Notes: generated by a model from the letters alone, not told the origin. Counted from the first letter of the stretch, positions 55,115 to 63,560 are shown. The stretch is 64,000 bases of DNA from Limnohabitans sp. TEGF004 (GCF_027924965.1 NZ_AP027056.1:1984001-2048000); one strand, 5' to 3'. Made by a program: numbers and translations.

Positions 55115-56188
55115 TTATTTTGCCGCACCGGCAGCGAGCCAGTTGGCAATCAGTTTGATGTCTGCCTCGGGGGCAGATTGTGCAGGCATGGGGATAGGCC
55201 CCCACACGCCTGCGCCGCCTGCCTTGATTTTGCCTGTCAAGTACTCAGCCTTGCCTGGATACTTTTTGGCTATGTCGGAAAAGCTGGGACCCACCACTTT
55301 GGTGTTCTGTGCGTGACAGGCCGTGCAGTTGTGTTTGCCTAACAAAGCCAACGCGGGATCAGCCACTTTGGCTGCGGGTTTGGGCGCAGCAGGGGCCGCG
55401 GCTGAGGAACCCGTAGCGGCTGATTTATTTTCAGGCACTGCTGTGTTCGCACCATGTTGTTGTCCCACCAAACGATTTTGGTCAGCCAAGTTGCCGTGTG
55501 CGTTACGTGCGTAATCGGGCAGCATCGACGCCACTTTGGCTTCGGGAATGCAGTCTTTCATGCACGCCACGTTAGCGGTGTCTGGTTTGGCAGTGCCGTT
55601 GAACTCTTTGCCTGCCCACATCGCGTGCTGGGTGGTCATGCCGTTTCGGTTGGGCATGCGCTTTTGCACTTCAGCGATGTTTTTGTCTGACAACACAAAG
55701 TTTTCAGGCACCACATCGGCCAAGCTCAACAGGTAAGCGGTGACCGCATACACCTCGTCAGGCTTGAGTGACTTAGGCGCTGTCCATGGCATGGCGCGGT
55801 TGATGTAGTCCCACAGCGTAGACACCGTGGCCACCTTCATGATGGTGGTGCGGCCAGGGAAATCAGCGCGCTTCAAATTGGCCACGTTGCCTGTTTTGAT
55901 GTCGTCATTGGTTGTGCCGCCAATCAAAGGGCTGAACACTTCGTTGGACTCACCAAACACACCGTGACAGTGGGCGCACTTGGCTTCCCACAAGTCTTGG
56001 CCTTGGGCGACCGAACCTGAGCCCGCTGGCAAACCTTTGAAGTCAGGGCGCACATCGATGTCCCACGCAGCCACTTCTTTGGTTGTCGCTGGACGACCCA
56101 CGCCTGGGTAGGCTGTGCTTTGTGCGCTGGCAAAACCAGCAGCAGCCAACAAAGCTGTGGTCAAGATGACTTTACGAAACTTGGACAT
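55115..56188 (-). CDS. soxD: SoxD, diheme cytochrome c subunit of sulfane dehydrogenase
   Basis: Periplasmic cytochrome of 357 residues. Heme sites are CAHCH at 71-75 and CTACH at 288-292, separated by a linker rich in Ala and Pro (residues about 255-280). It receives the six electrons removed by SoxC and passes them on. The start at 56188 begins a signal peptide and follows GGTGAGG; the gene overlaps the end of soxC by 17 bases. Its C-terminal domain resembles the free cytochrome at 40880. Confidence 0.94.
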   Translation of the reverse strand: MSKFRKVILTTALLAAAGFASAQSTAYPGVGRPATTKEVAAWDIDVRPDFKGLPAGSGSVAQGQDLWEAKCAHCHGVFGESNEVFSPLIGGTTNDDIKTGNVANLKRADFPGRTTIMKVATVSTLWDYINRAMPWTAPKSLKPDEVYAVTAYLLSLADVVPENFVLSDKNIAEVQKRMPNRNGMTTQHAMWAGKEFNGTAKPDTANVACMKDCIPEAKVASMLPDYARNAHGNLADQNRLVGQQHGANTAVPENKSAATGSSAAAPAAPKPAAKVADPALALLGKHNCTACHAQNTKVVGPSFSDIAKKYPGKAEYLTGKIKAGGAGVWGPIPMPAQSAPEADIKLIANWLAAGAAK

Positions 56189-57542
56189 TCTTGACCTCAC
56201 CGTTTTCTTGCACCAACCACGATTGGATGGCGTTGTTGTGATAAATCGAACGGGTGCCACGCGCAGCACGGAGGTGCTTGTATGTGGGTTGCACGAAACC
56301 CGTGTCGTCAGTGGCACGGCTTTGGATGATGGCGGGCTTGCCGTCCCACACCCAATCGATGTTGAAGCGTGTCAGCGCTTTGCTGAGCACTGGCGTTTCC
56401 AAACGGGCTTGACGCCAGTTGCGACCACCGTCCACAGACACGTCGACTTTTTGAATCTTGCCGCGGCCCGACCAAGCCAAGCCAGTGATGTTGTAGAAGC
56501 CTTTGTCCAGCAACACTTGGCCGCCAGAAGGCGTGGTCACCACGCTCTTGCATTCTTGGATGTTGGTGTACTGACGGTGCTGACCATCGGGCATCAAGTC
56601 CATGTAATGCACAGCTTCGTCTTTGGCAGCGTAAGGCTTGTCACCCACTTCAATGCGGCGTAGGTACTTGACCCAGCTCACGCCTTGAATGCCAGGCACG
56701 ATCAAGCGCAATGGGTAGCCGTTTTCTGGACGCAGCATTTCGCCGTTTTGTCCATAAGCCACCAGCACTTCACCTGACAAGATCAGGCTCATGGGGATGG
56801 TGCGGGTCATGGATGAACCGTCGCCACCTTCGGCCAACACGAACTTGCCGTTCTTCAGATCTGCGCCTGCAATTTCGAGCAAGGTGATAAGCGGCACGCC
56901 TGTGAACTCGCTGCACGACACCATGCCGTGTGTGTATTGCACCGTGGGCACAGCCACGTTGCCCCACTCGACCGCGGTGTTCGCACCGCACTCGATGAAG
57001 TGGAAACGCGACACAGAAGGCAAACGCATGATTTCGTCCATGGTGAACACCTTGGGTGTTTTCACCATGCCGTTGATCATGAAGCGGTGCTTGGATGGGT
57101 CGATGTCCCACCAACCTTGGTGGTGACGCTCAAAGTGCAAACCGCTTGGTGTGACGATGCCGAACAAGGACTGCAGCGGTGCAAACGACACCGAAGCTTG
57201 CGTGGTTTGTGTCAAGCCTGGGCTTTGACGACGTTGCACGTTGGACTCGAACTTTGAAGGTACGCCGTAGCCGTTGTTGGCGGCCACGCCTTGGCCCAAG
57301 CCTGTGGCGTGCTCGGGCAGGTTCAAGATGTTTGGGTCACCGCCCTCTGTTGGCACAGGGTTGCCCTGAGCCAACGCCATCGGTGCCGCTGCACCTGCAG
57401 CCGCAGCAGCAAATGCGCTGCGAATGAAGTTGCGTCGGCCCGTCTTGCTCTCGGCAATGACGGTACGAATGCCGTCACGGTCTAAAAAATTTTCGGGCGC
57501 TTTTTGAATGCGACCCGATTGAGTGCCATCTGGTGTTTTCAC
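56172..57542 (-). CDS. soxC: SoxC, molybdenum subunit of sulfane dehydrogenase
   Basis: Sulfite-oxidase-fold molybdoprotein of 456 residues. A Tat leader (TGRRNFIRSAFAAAAAGAA) lies at 34-52. The molybdenum ligand is C185 in RFHFIECGANTA, with VSCSEFTGVPLITLLEIAG and SWVKYLRRIEVGDKPY following. GTG 57542 is preferred: a GGAAGGA site lies six bases upstream, whereas the ATG at 57557 would place that site inside the gene. With SoxD it oxidises the sulfane sulfur, so thiosulfate is fully oxidised to sulfate. First gene of the Sox operon proper, after a 96-base AT-rich gap that probably contains its promoter. Confidence 0.95.
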   Translation of the reverse strand: MKTPDGTQSGRIQKAPENFLDRDGIRTVIAESKTGRRNFIRSAFAAAAAGAAAPMALAQGNPVPTEGGDPNILNLPEHATGLGQGVAANNGYGVPSKFESNVQRRQSPGLTQTTQASVSFAPLQSLFGIVTPSGLHFERHHQGWWDIDPSKHRFMINGMVKTPKVFTMDEIMRLPSVSRFHFIECGANTAVEWGNVAVPTVQYTHGMVSCSEFTGVPLITLLEIAGADLKNGKFVLAEGGDGSSMTRTIPMSLILSGEVLVAYGQNGEMLRPENGYPLRLIVPGIQGVSWVKYLRRIEVGDKPYAAKDEAVHYMDLMPDGQHRQYTNIQECKSVVTTPSGGQVLLDKGFYNITGLAWSGRGKIQKVDVSVDGGRNWRQARLETPVLSKALTRFNIDWVWDGKPAIIQSRATDDTGFVQPTYKHLRAARGTRSIYHNNAIQSWLVQENGEVKNVQVS

Positions 57543-57638
57543 AGACAGTCCTTCCACATCAGTTATATATCAATACCCGCTAATATAAATCATCTCTGAT
57601 AGGGCATCCATCGGGTTTACGCCATAAACCGAATTAGC

Positions 57639-57953
57639 TCAACGAAATTTGTAATGCTGTTTGTTCAGGACAGCGGCAACAGCATTGGTATCTTCAGGGA
57701 AAAATCCCAAGTTGAGCTCGGTGTTGCAGTACTCGACCATGCCACGCAAGGCACCTGCCGTGTTGATGCGGCCTTTGGGGTTATAGATGGCACTGCCATT
57801 GCCGCCCACGCGTCGAATGTGGCATTCGTTGCATTGGTTTTCGGCAATCAGCTTTTCGCCCGCTTTGAGGTCTGCATCTTTGAATAGTGGGTGCTGCTGT
57901 GCGTTGGCCTTACCTGCAGCTGTCAAAAAAATCAAGAACAAAAACTTTCTCAT
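57639..57953 (-). CDS. Small monoheme cytochrome c upstream of soxC
   Basis: Protein of 104 residues with a signal peptide (FLFLIFLTAAGKANA) and one heme site CNECH at 41-45. It otherwise lacks a recognisable class I pattern: the only later methionine is in RGMVEYC, where a further cysteine also sits. It lies 14 bases after the Crp/Fnr gene and 96 bases before soxC. A role as an electron carrier or redox sensor of the Sox system is suggested by position only. Confidence 0.8.
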   Translation of the reverse strand: MRKFLFLIFLTAAGKANAQQHPLFKDADLKAGEKLIAENQCNECHIRRVGGNGSAIYNPKGRINTAGALRGMVEYCNTELNLGFFPEDTNAVAAVLNKQHYKFR

Positions 57954-57967
57954 GACATCTCTCCTCG

Positions 57968-58672
57968 TTACTTTTCTTGCAAAAGCTCAGGTTGCAACAC
58001 TTGGTAATGTCGGCCCAGTTTGTCGAGCGGCGTCATCACGCCAGCACGCACCAAGGCGGTCACTTCGCGGCTGACGGTTTCAAGCTTGAGATCCATCATG
58101 GCACCCATGTCATCTCGACCAAACAAGGTGGCGGAGCCATCTTCTGATACTTCATGCATTTTGCGAATGAAGTGCAACACGCGTTGGCGCGCGCTGCCAA
58201 AATTAAGCTCGGCTAACCAATCATCCGCCAACTTCAAAGCACTTTGCCATTTCTCCATCAATTTGCGATGCAAGCGCGGACTGTTAGCGCCCAATTGATG
58301 CACCACCTCCAATGGGATACGACACAGCGACACCTCGCTCAATGCAACAGCTTGGCTGTCATAACGACCCGTCGCCAAAGCTTCAAGGCCCACCACATCG
58401 CCCGGAAACAACACACGCACCACGCGCTCTCGGCCATCTGCTGTGACGCGTACCAGCTTGATCAGCCCCTTGCGCAACGTGAACACACCAAGCGCTTGGT
58501 CTGATGCTTCATATAAAGCTTGACCCGGTTGATAGACCAAGTCGTCAATGGGCGCGTGGATGAGGTTGAAGTCTTGTTCGTTCAAGTCGGCAAACAACAC
58601 CATCTCGCGGATACCGCAATTACGGCAATCCGAGGTGCCCCGCCAAGCTGATTCGGTTTGAATGGGGATCAT
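57968..58672 (-). CDS. Crp/Fnr family regulator with three of four FNR cysteines
   Basis: Regulator of 234 residues. N-terminal CRNC (C16, C19) and an internal C117 match three of E. coli FNR's four iron-sulfur ligands; the fourth position holds valine. The cyclic-nucleotide-like domain covers about 25-145. The recognition helix has ETVSREVTALV, giving E198, S201 and R202, the residues with which FNR reads TTGAT half-sites. Its ATG overlaps the thioredoxin gene's stop. Probably controls this sulfur region in response to oxygen or redox state. Confidence 0.9.
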   Translation of the reverse strand: MIPIQTESAWRGTSDCRNCGIREMVLFADLNEQDFNLIHAPIDDLVYQPGQALYEASDQALGVFTLRKGLIKLVRVTADGRERVVRVLFPGDVVGLEALATGRYDSQAVALSEVSLCRIPLEVVHQLGANSPRLHRKLMEKWQSALKLADDWLAELNFGSARQRVLHFIRKMHEVSEDGSATLFGRDDMGAMMDLKLETVSREVTALVRAGVMTPLDKLGRHYQVLQPELLQEK

Positions 58673-59154
58673 CTACCAGTCACCACACGACGAGCCACAG
58701 CCAACTGCTCATCCAAGTAAGCGCCGTAGAAATCGGGCAGGTATGCGCCCTTCAAACGCGTCGCCACCTCACGCCCTTGAGCACCAAAGAACAACACCGT
58801 AGGCGCCAGCTTGATGCCTTGCTTGCGCACCCACGCATCCTGCGTGAGTGACGTGCCGTCGAAATCAATCAAAGCGCGGTTGTCACGCATGTCCACTTGC
58901 ACGACCTGCAAACCTGATGCGAGCAAAGGATGCAAATAGTTTTCACGCACCACTTTGCAAAACGGACAGCCATGCAAACTGACCATCACCACCAAGGGCT
59001 GTTTAGCCTGCAGCGCTTGTGCCAACGAAGCCTGCAATGAATCAGTCGTGGGCAAAGCAACTGGTGCCGCCATCGCATCCCACGTGGTCATACCCGCCAT
59101 ACACAAGGCCAGACCTTGCAAGACCTGGCGACGAGGAAAATTTGTGGCGCGCAT
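58669..59154 (-). CDS. Thioredoxin-like periplasmic protein (SoxW-like)
   Basis: Protein of 161 residues. A leader with basic residues (FPRRQVLQGLALCMAG) may be a Tat or Sec signal. The redox motif CPFC (C63, C66) sits in VSLHGCPFCKVVRENYLHP, followed by VQVDMRDNRAL and the cis-proline region KLAPTVLFFG. It resembles SoxW, which keeps Sox proteins reduced in the periplasm. Its ATG overlaps the MBL gene's stop by one base and its stop overlaps the regulator's start. Confidence 0.87.
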   Translation of the reverse strand: MRATNFPRRQVLQGLALCMAGMTTWDAMAAPVALPTTDSLQASLAQALQAKQPLVVMVSLHGCPFCKVVRENYLHPLLASGLQVVQVDMRDNRALIDFDGTSLTQDAWVRKQGIKLAPTVLFFGAQGREVATRLKGAYLPDFYGAYLDEQLAVARRVVTGR

Positions 59155-60140
59155 CACTTGGCTTCTTGTTCCATCAACAAATACGTGTTGTAAGCGTTCA
59201 TGCGGTTGGCGGATTTGAAAAGAGGCATTTTCTCGAACTTCGACCAATCTGTGTTCGCGTAGGCACTTTCGAAGGGCTCCATGTCTTTGGCAGCGCGCCC
59301 CATGGCCTCACGCAAATACAACAAGTAATCGCGCGTGAGGGTCATATCGCCCTTGGGATCGTTAGAGATCGGGCCATGGCCTGGCACCACCCAACGCGCG
59401 TCAAACTTGAGCAAACTCTGCATGGCCTCTATCCAGTGGCGGCTGTCGGCTTGGCCCACAAATGGAATGCGGTTACGAAACACCAAGTCGCCAGCGAACA
59501 AAACTTTTTGCTGCGGCAAATACACCACCAAGTCTTCGGCGGTGTGTGAAGGACCAACGGGTTGAATGTCAAAGCGCACACCACCCACTGTCAAAACTTG
59601 AGGGCCGCTCAGCCACTCATCCGCAGGCACCAAGCGTGTCTTCTCATCCACCCAAGGCCAGAGCTCTTGACGCGAACTCTCCAAACGCAAACGCGCTGTG
59701 TCTGATGTGAGGTACTCACGCGCGGCACCGTGCGCCACGATGCGTGCCCCCAAATCTTTGAACACTTGCAAACCGTAAATGTGATCCGCGTGGTAATGGG
59801 TCAACACCACGGTGTGGATTGGCTTGCGCGTGACTTTGGTAATTTCAACCACCAAGCGACGCGCCAACTCAGGCGAACCCAAGGCATCCACCACCACCAC
59901 GCCCGCAGGCGTGACCACGAAGCCCGCATTGGAGATGAAGTTTTGATTGGCCGACGACCCCATCTCTGAAACGCCTTGGACGTAATAGACGTTGGGCACG
60001 ACTTGCTTGGCTTGCATCAAAGGTTTGGCCACCGCAACAGCAGGCGCAGAGGTTTGCGCTTGCACCGACACGGCAAGACCTAAGCAGCCACAAAACCAAC
60101 TCACGCAAAGTTGGCGCACAAAAGCCAGTTTCACAATCAC
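59154..60140 (-). CDS. MBL-fold metallohydrolase, periplasmic (SoxH-like)
   Basis: Metallo-beta-lactamase-fold protein of 328 residues with an N-terminal signal peptide. The metal motif is HYHADH (H115, H117, D119, H120), followed by VGPSHTAEDLVVYLPQQ and DLVFRNRIPFVGQ, and WVVPGHGPISND. SoxH proteins at sox loci look like this; their substrate is unknown. It is the first gene of a four-gene operon (MBL, thioredoxin, regulator, cytochrome) leading into soxC. Confidence 0.85.
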   Translation of the reverse strand: MIVKLAFVRQLCVSWFCGCLGLAVSVQAQTSAPAVAVAKPLMQAKQVVPNVYYVQGVSEMGSSANQNFISNAGFVVTPAGVVVVDALGSPELARRLVVEITKVTRKPIHTVVLTHYHADHIYGLQVFKDLGARIVAHGAAREYLTSDTARLRLESSRQELWPWVDEKTRLVPADEWLSGPQVLTVGGVRFDIQPVGPSHTAEDLVVYLPQQKVLFAGDLVFRNRIPFVGQADSRHWIEAMQSLLKFDARWVVPGHGPISNDPKGDMTLTRDYLLYLREAMGRAAKDMEPFESAYANTDWSKFEKMPLFKSANRMNAYNTYLLMEQEAK

Positions 60141-60170
60141 TTCTCCTCAAACAGCAAGCCAGTCTAGGGT

Positions 60171-60212
60171 TTGACATACGTCAAGCATCGCCTCAACCAG
60201 AGCACTTAGCAT
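60171..60212 (+). promoter_or_regulatory. FNR-type class II promoter upstream of the SoxT-like gene
   Basis: TTGACATACGTCAA at 60171-60184 is TTGAC-N4-GTCAA, a perfect Crp/Fnr-type dyad. A -10 box TAGCAT (four of six consensus) at 60207-60212 predicts a start near 60219, putting the dyad centre at -41.5. It suits the plus-strand transporter gene; the minus-strand MBL gene is too close to use it as an activation site. Confidence 0.6.
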
Positions 60213-60241
60213 AGTCCAAATATAAGCGTAGACTAAATCAT

Positions 60242-61318
60242 ATGAATCTCACTGCACTGAATGAAACTTATGGTGAATCCGTTGTCTTAGCCGTTGGCGG
60301 CTGGGTCATTGGCCTGTTGTTTGGTTTTTTTGCCCAGCGCTCTAAGTTTTGCCTGCGTGCGGCGGTTGTGGAGTTTTGGCACCATCAATTTGGCGAAAAA
60401 CTCTCGGTTTGGTTGCTCACTTTTTCTGCCGCAGTCATTGCCATTCAAAGCCTGATTGTTTTAGGCAACCTGGATGTCAGCACAGCACGTCAGCTGGCCA
60501 CACGGGGCAGCTTGTCCGGCGCACTGGTTGGCGGCTTGTTGTTTGGTGCAGGCATGATCATGACGCGTGGGTGTGCCAGCCGTTTGCTCATCTTGTCAGC
60601 CAACGGCAACTTGCGTGCTTTGCTATCGGGCTTGGTATTTGCCGTCACGGCGCAGTCAGCGCTGTCAGGCGCACTTTCGCCCTTGCGTCAAGAGATCACC
60701 AACCTTTGGACGGTGGAGGGCGGCAGCAGCCGTGACCTGCTGGCCATGCTCGGTCTGAGCCACACCGCAGGCTTGGTCATCGGGTGCGTTTGGCTGTTGG
60801 CGGCGCTGTACTTCACCACACGCACCACGCAGCGGGCATGGATGTGGATAGGCGGCATTGGCACAGGCCTGAGCGTGGCCATGGCTTGGTGGTTTTCGTA
60901 CAGCGTGTCTCAAGCCTCGTTTGAAGTGGTGCACATCCAAGGCATCACCTTCAGCGGCCCATCCGCCGAGTGGCTCATGCGCGTGCTGGCCCCCAATCCC
61001 CCGGCAATTGGCTTTGACTTTGGTTTGTTACCGGGTGTTTTCTTGGGCTCATTCTTTGCGGCGTGGTTGGGCAAAGAGCTCAAACTCGAAGGATTCAAAG
61101 ACGGCTATGCCATGCGCCGCTACATCGTGGGTGCCATCTTCATGGGTTTTGGCGCCATGCTGGCTGGCGGTTGCGCGGTCGGTGCTGGCGTGACGGGTGG
61201 CGCCATTTTTGCGCTGACCGCTTGGCTCGCCTTGATGGGCATGTGGATGGGCGCAGGCTTGGTTGACCGATGGATGGATCAGCCGCCAGCGAGCGCACCC
61301 ACGTTGGTGCAACCTTGA
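60242..61318 (+). CDS. Full-length YeeE/YedE transporter (SoxT-like, second copy)
   Basis: Membrane protein of 358 residues, close paralogue of the gene at 49683-50744 (shared LFGFFAQRSKFC, MTRGCASRLLILSANGN and GGCAVGAGVTGGAIF). The three conserved cysteines are present. It carries its own FNR-like promoter and ends in an extended hairpin, and is placed between the regulator operon and fccAB. Likely moves thiosulfate or sulfane sulfur into the cell. Confidence 0.9.
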   Translation: MNLTALNETYGESVVLAVGGWVIGLLFGFFAQRSKFCLRAAVVEFWHHQFGEKLSVWLLTFSAAVIAIQSLIVLGNLDVSTARQLATRGSLSGALVGGLLFGAGMIMTRGCASRLLILSANGNLRALLSGLVFAVTAQSALSGALSPLRQEITNLWTVEGGSSRDLLAMLGLSHTAGLVIGCVWLLAALYFTTRTTQRAWMWIGGIGTGLSVAMAWWFSYSVSQASFEVVHIQGITFSGPSAEWLMRVLAPNPPAIGFDFGLLPGVFLGSFFAAWLGKELKLEGFKDGYAMRRYIVGAIFMGFGAMLAGGCAVGAGVTGGAIFALTAWLALMGMWMGAGLVDRWMDQPPASAPTLVQP

Positions 61319-61369
61319 GTGGTGACTGATTGATTCGAATTCTTACGTTATAGTTTTCAACGTACTGGC

Positions 61370-61407
61370 CAAACGCCATCACTGGGTTAACCCCGTGATG
61401 GCGTTTT
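61370..61407 (+). terminator. Long hairpin after the SoxT-like gene
   Basis: CGCCATCAC ... GTGATGGCG with inner GGGTT/AACCC and one mismatched pair, giving a stem of about 15-17 base pairs, followed by TTTT. Unusually long for a simple terminator. It is 58 bases upstream of fccA. Confidence 0.65.
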
Positions 61408-61464
61408 GCCATTCTGGATATATTACCGATCACTGATTAATTTAATTCGCTCAACGAGGTTTCG

Positions 61465-61800
61465 ATGAAAACAACATCTCCCCACTTGCTGCGTCTGCTG
61501 GCTGCCACAGCCTTGATGCTGGCTACAAGCGTCGCATCACACGCCCAAGACAAAGCCACGCAGCTGCACAACCGCGCCACCGCTGCCATGTGTGCCAACT
61601 GCCATGGCACCGAAGGCCGCACCATCGAAGGCTCAGCCATTCCCTCGTTGGCTGGCATGCCCAAAGACTACATGGTGTTGCAAATGAAAGCCTTCAAAGA
61701 AGGTACACGTCCTGCCACAGTGATGCACCAAATCACCAAAGGCCTGACCGATGCCCAAATCGACACCATCGCCAATTACTACGCTGCTACCAAGCGCTGA
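61465..61800 (+). CDS. fccA: Cytochrome subunit of flavocytochrome c sulfide dehydrogenase (FccA/SoxE-like)
   Basis: Periplasmic cytochrome of 111 residues: signal peptide ending SVASHAQ, one heme site CANCH at 43-47, and later KDYMVLQMKAFKEGTRP with candidate axial methionines. It is followed 13 bases later by the flavoprotein subunit, so it is the monoheme FccA. Called SoxE where it is beside sox genes. A GAGG site precedes its ATG. Confidence 0.9.
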   Translation: MKTTSPHLLRLLAATALMLATSVASHAQDKATQLHNRATAAMCANCHGTEGRTIEGSAIPSLAGMPKDYMVLQMKAFKEGTRPATVMHQITKGLTDAQIDTIANYYAATKR

Positions 61801-61813
61801 TCAAGGATTCATC

Positions 61814-63100
61814 ATGAAACGTCGCAGTTTTGTTCAAGCCTCTATGGCTCTTGGTTCTTTTGGCGCACTGGGCAGCATGGTCGGTTGCGCATCAGTGGGC
61901 CGCGTGCCCGAAAAAGCACGCGTGGTTGTGGTGGGCGGCGGCTACGGTGGCGCAACAGCTGCCAAGTACGTACGCATGCTGTCGAACTACCAAATCGATG
62001 TCACCATGATTGAACCCAGTGGTGCGTTTGTGTCCTGCCCCATCTCCAACTTGGTGATTGGTGGCAGCAAGACCATGGCTGACATCACCACGCCCTACGA
62101 CAAGCTCTCTGGCAAACACGGTGTCAACATCGTGCGTGACTACGTGGCCAGTGTGGACCCCATCAAAAAGACGGTGACTTTGGCCAGTGGCCCCAGCATC
62201 CGTTACGACAAACTCGTCATGTCGCCAGGCATTGACTTGATGTTCAACACCATCGAAGGTCTGAAAGAAGCGCAAGCCTCAGGCCAAATATTGCAAGCTT
62301 GGAAAGGCGGCCCAGAAACCTTGGCCCTGCGCAAGCAACTGGAGTCAATGGACGACGGCGGCGTGTATGCCATCACCATTCCTGAAGCGCCCTACCGCTG
62401 CCCACCCGGCCCGTACGAACGAGCCAGCCAAGTGGCCCATTACTTCAAACAACACAAACCAAAATCCAAAGTGCTGATCTTGGATGCCAACCAAGACGTC
62501 ACATCCAAAGGTCCGCTGTTCAAGAAGTTCTGGGCTGACAACTACAAGGGCATCTTGGAATACATGCCGCAGCACAAAGTCGTGGCGGTGGACGCTAAGA
62601 CCAACACCTTGAAGTTTGATGTGCAAAACGATGTCAAAGCCAACGTGCTCAACGTATTGCCCGCCATGCGCGCCGGTGGCATTGCCGTGCAATCAAGCCT
62701 GGCCAACGTCAACGCACGCTGGTGCGGTGTGCACTACCAAACCTTTGAGTCCACGCAAGCCAGAGACATTCACGTCATCGGCGACTCCATCATGTTGGCC
62801 CCACTCATGCCCAAGTCTGGCCACATGGCCAACTCACATGGCAAGGTCACAGCCGCCGCCATCGTGGCGCAGTTGTCGGACATGCCGGTCAACCCAGCAC
62901 CATTCCTCAGCAACACCTGCTACAGCTTTGTGAACGACAAGCTGGTGGTGCACGTCGCTTCTGTTCACCAATACGATGCCAAAGACAAGACGTACAAAAC
63001 TGTGCCAGGTTCGGGCGGTGTGTCTGCTGCGCCTAACGAACTGGAAGGCATTTACGCGTGGAACTGGGCGCAAAACATTTGGGCCGACAGCTTGATGTGA
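61814..63100 (+). CDS. fccB: Flavoprotein subunit of flavocytochrome c sulfide dehydrogenase (FccB/SoxF)
   Basis: FAD enzyme of 428 residues oxidising sulfide to polysulfide or sulfur in the periplasm. A Tat leader (MKRRSFVQASMALGSFGAL) is followed by the nucleotide-binding VVVVGGGYGGATAAKYVRML near residue 37. Redox cysteines are C75 (VSCPISNLV) and one in LSNTCYSFVND. ATG 61814 follows AAGGA; the longer frame covers fccA. Electrons go to FccA. Confidence 0.94.
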   Translation: MKRRSFVQASMALGSFGALGSMVGCASVGRVPEKARVVVVGGGYGGATAAKYVRMLSNYQIDVTMIEPSGAFVSCPISNLVIGGSKTMADITTPYDKLSGKHGVNIVRDYVASVDPIKKTVTLASGPSIRYDKLVMSPGIDLMFNTIEGLKEAQASGQILQAWKGGPETLALRKQLESMDDGGVYAITIPEAPYRCPPGPYERASQVAHYFKQHKPKSKVLILDANQDVTSKGPLFKKFWADNYKGILEYMPQHKVVAVDAKTNTLKFDVQNDVKANVLNVLPAMRAGGIAVQSSLANVNARWCGVHYQTFESTQARDIHVIGDSIMLAPLMPKSGHMANSHGKVTAAAIVAQLSDMPVNPAPFLSNTCYSFVNDKLVVHVASVHQYDAKDKTYKTVPGSGGVSAAPNELEGIYAWNWAQNIWADSLM

Positions 63101-63108
63101 GAAATTTC

Positions 63109-63540
63109 ATGAACATCTTTAAATACCTCTCCCACACTTTCGCTACTTTGCTGCTGGCATTGAGCTTTGGCTCGGTGCAAGCACAAGACATCAAAGTGGT
63201 CTACCACGTCAACACCGGCGTGGACACCGCTGCTGCCATCTTGGGCAATGTGCGCAACCACTTGAACGCAGACGCCACAGCCAAAATTGTGGTGGTCACA
63301 CATGGCTCGGGCATCGACTTTTTGTTGGATGGCGCCAAAGACAACAAAGGCCGCGAGTTCAGCGGCATGGTGTCTGACTTGTCGGGCAAAGGCGTGCAAT
63401 TTCGCGTGTGTAACAACACGTTGACCTCACGCAACATTGACGCCAACAAAGTGTCGATGGATGCCAAGATCGTGCCATCAGGCGTAGCCGAAGTGGCACG
63501 CTTGCAAGCCAAAGAAGGTTACGTGTATCTCAAGCCTTAA
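63109..63540 (+). CDS. Periplasmic DsrE-family protein
   Basis: Protein of 143 residues with a signal peptide (ATLLLALSFGSVQAQ), then DIKVVYHVNTGVDTAAAILG. It has a single conserved cysteine in VQFRVCNNTLTSRNID, typical of exported DsrE/DsrF-like proteins, which may bind sulfane sulfur. It lies eight bases after fccB and is co-transcribed with it. Possibly accepts the sulfur made by FccAB; that is inference. Confidence 0.88.
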   Translation: MNIFKYLSHTFATLLLALSFGSVQAQDIKVVYHVNTGVDTAAAILGNVRNHLNADATAKIVVVTHGSGIDFLLDGAKDNKGREFSGMVSDLSGKGVQFRVCNNTLTSRNIDANKVSMDAKIVPSGVAEVARLQAKEGYVYLKP

Positions 63541-63560
63541 GGCTCTGATGCGTCCATCCA

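Noticed and set aside
54393..55316. A 307-codon open frame on the plus strand across soxZ and soxY
   Set aside because: It spans two well-supported minus-strand genes and their gap; composition is that of a shadow frame.
57560..57573. TTGAT half-site upstream of soxC as an FNR site
   Set aside because: Only one half-site is present; the opposite arm reads ACTG instead of TCAA.
61440..61456. TTTA-N6-TCAA before fccA as a Crp/Fnr site
   Set aside because: One mismatch in the core and it lies only nine bases before the start codon.
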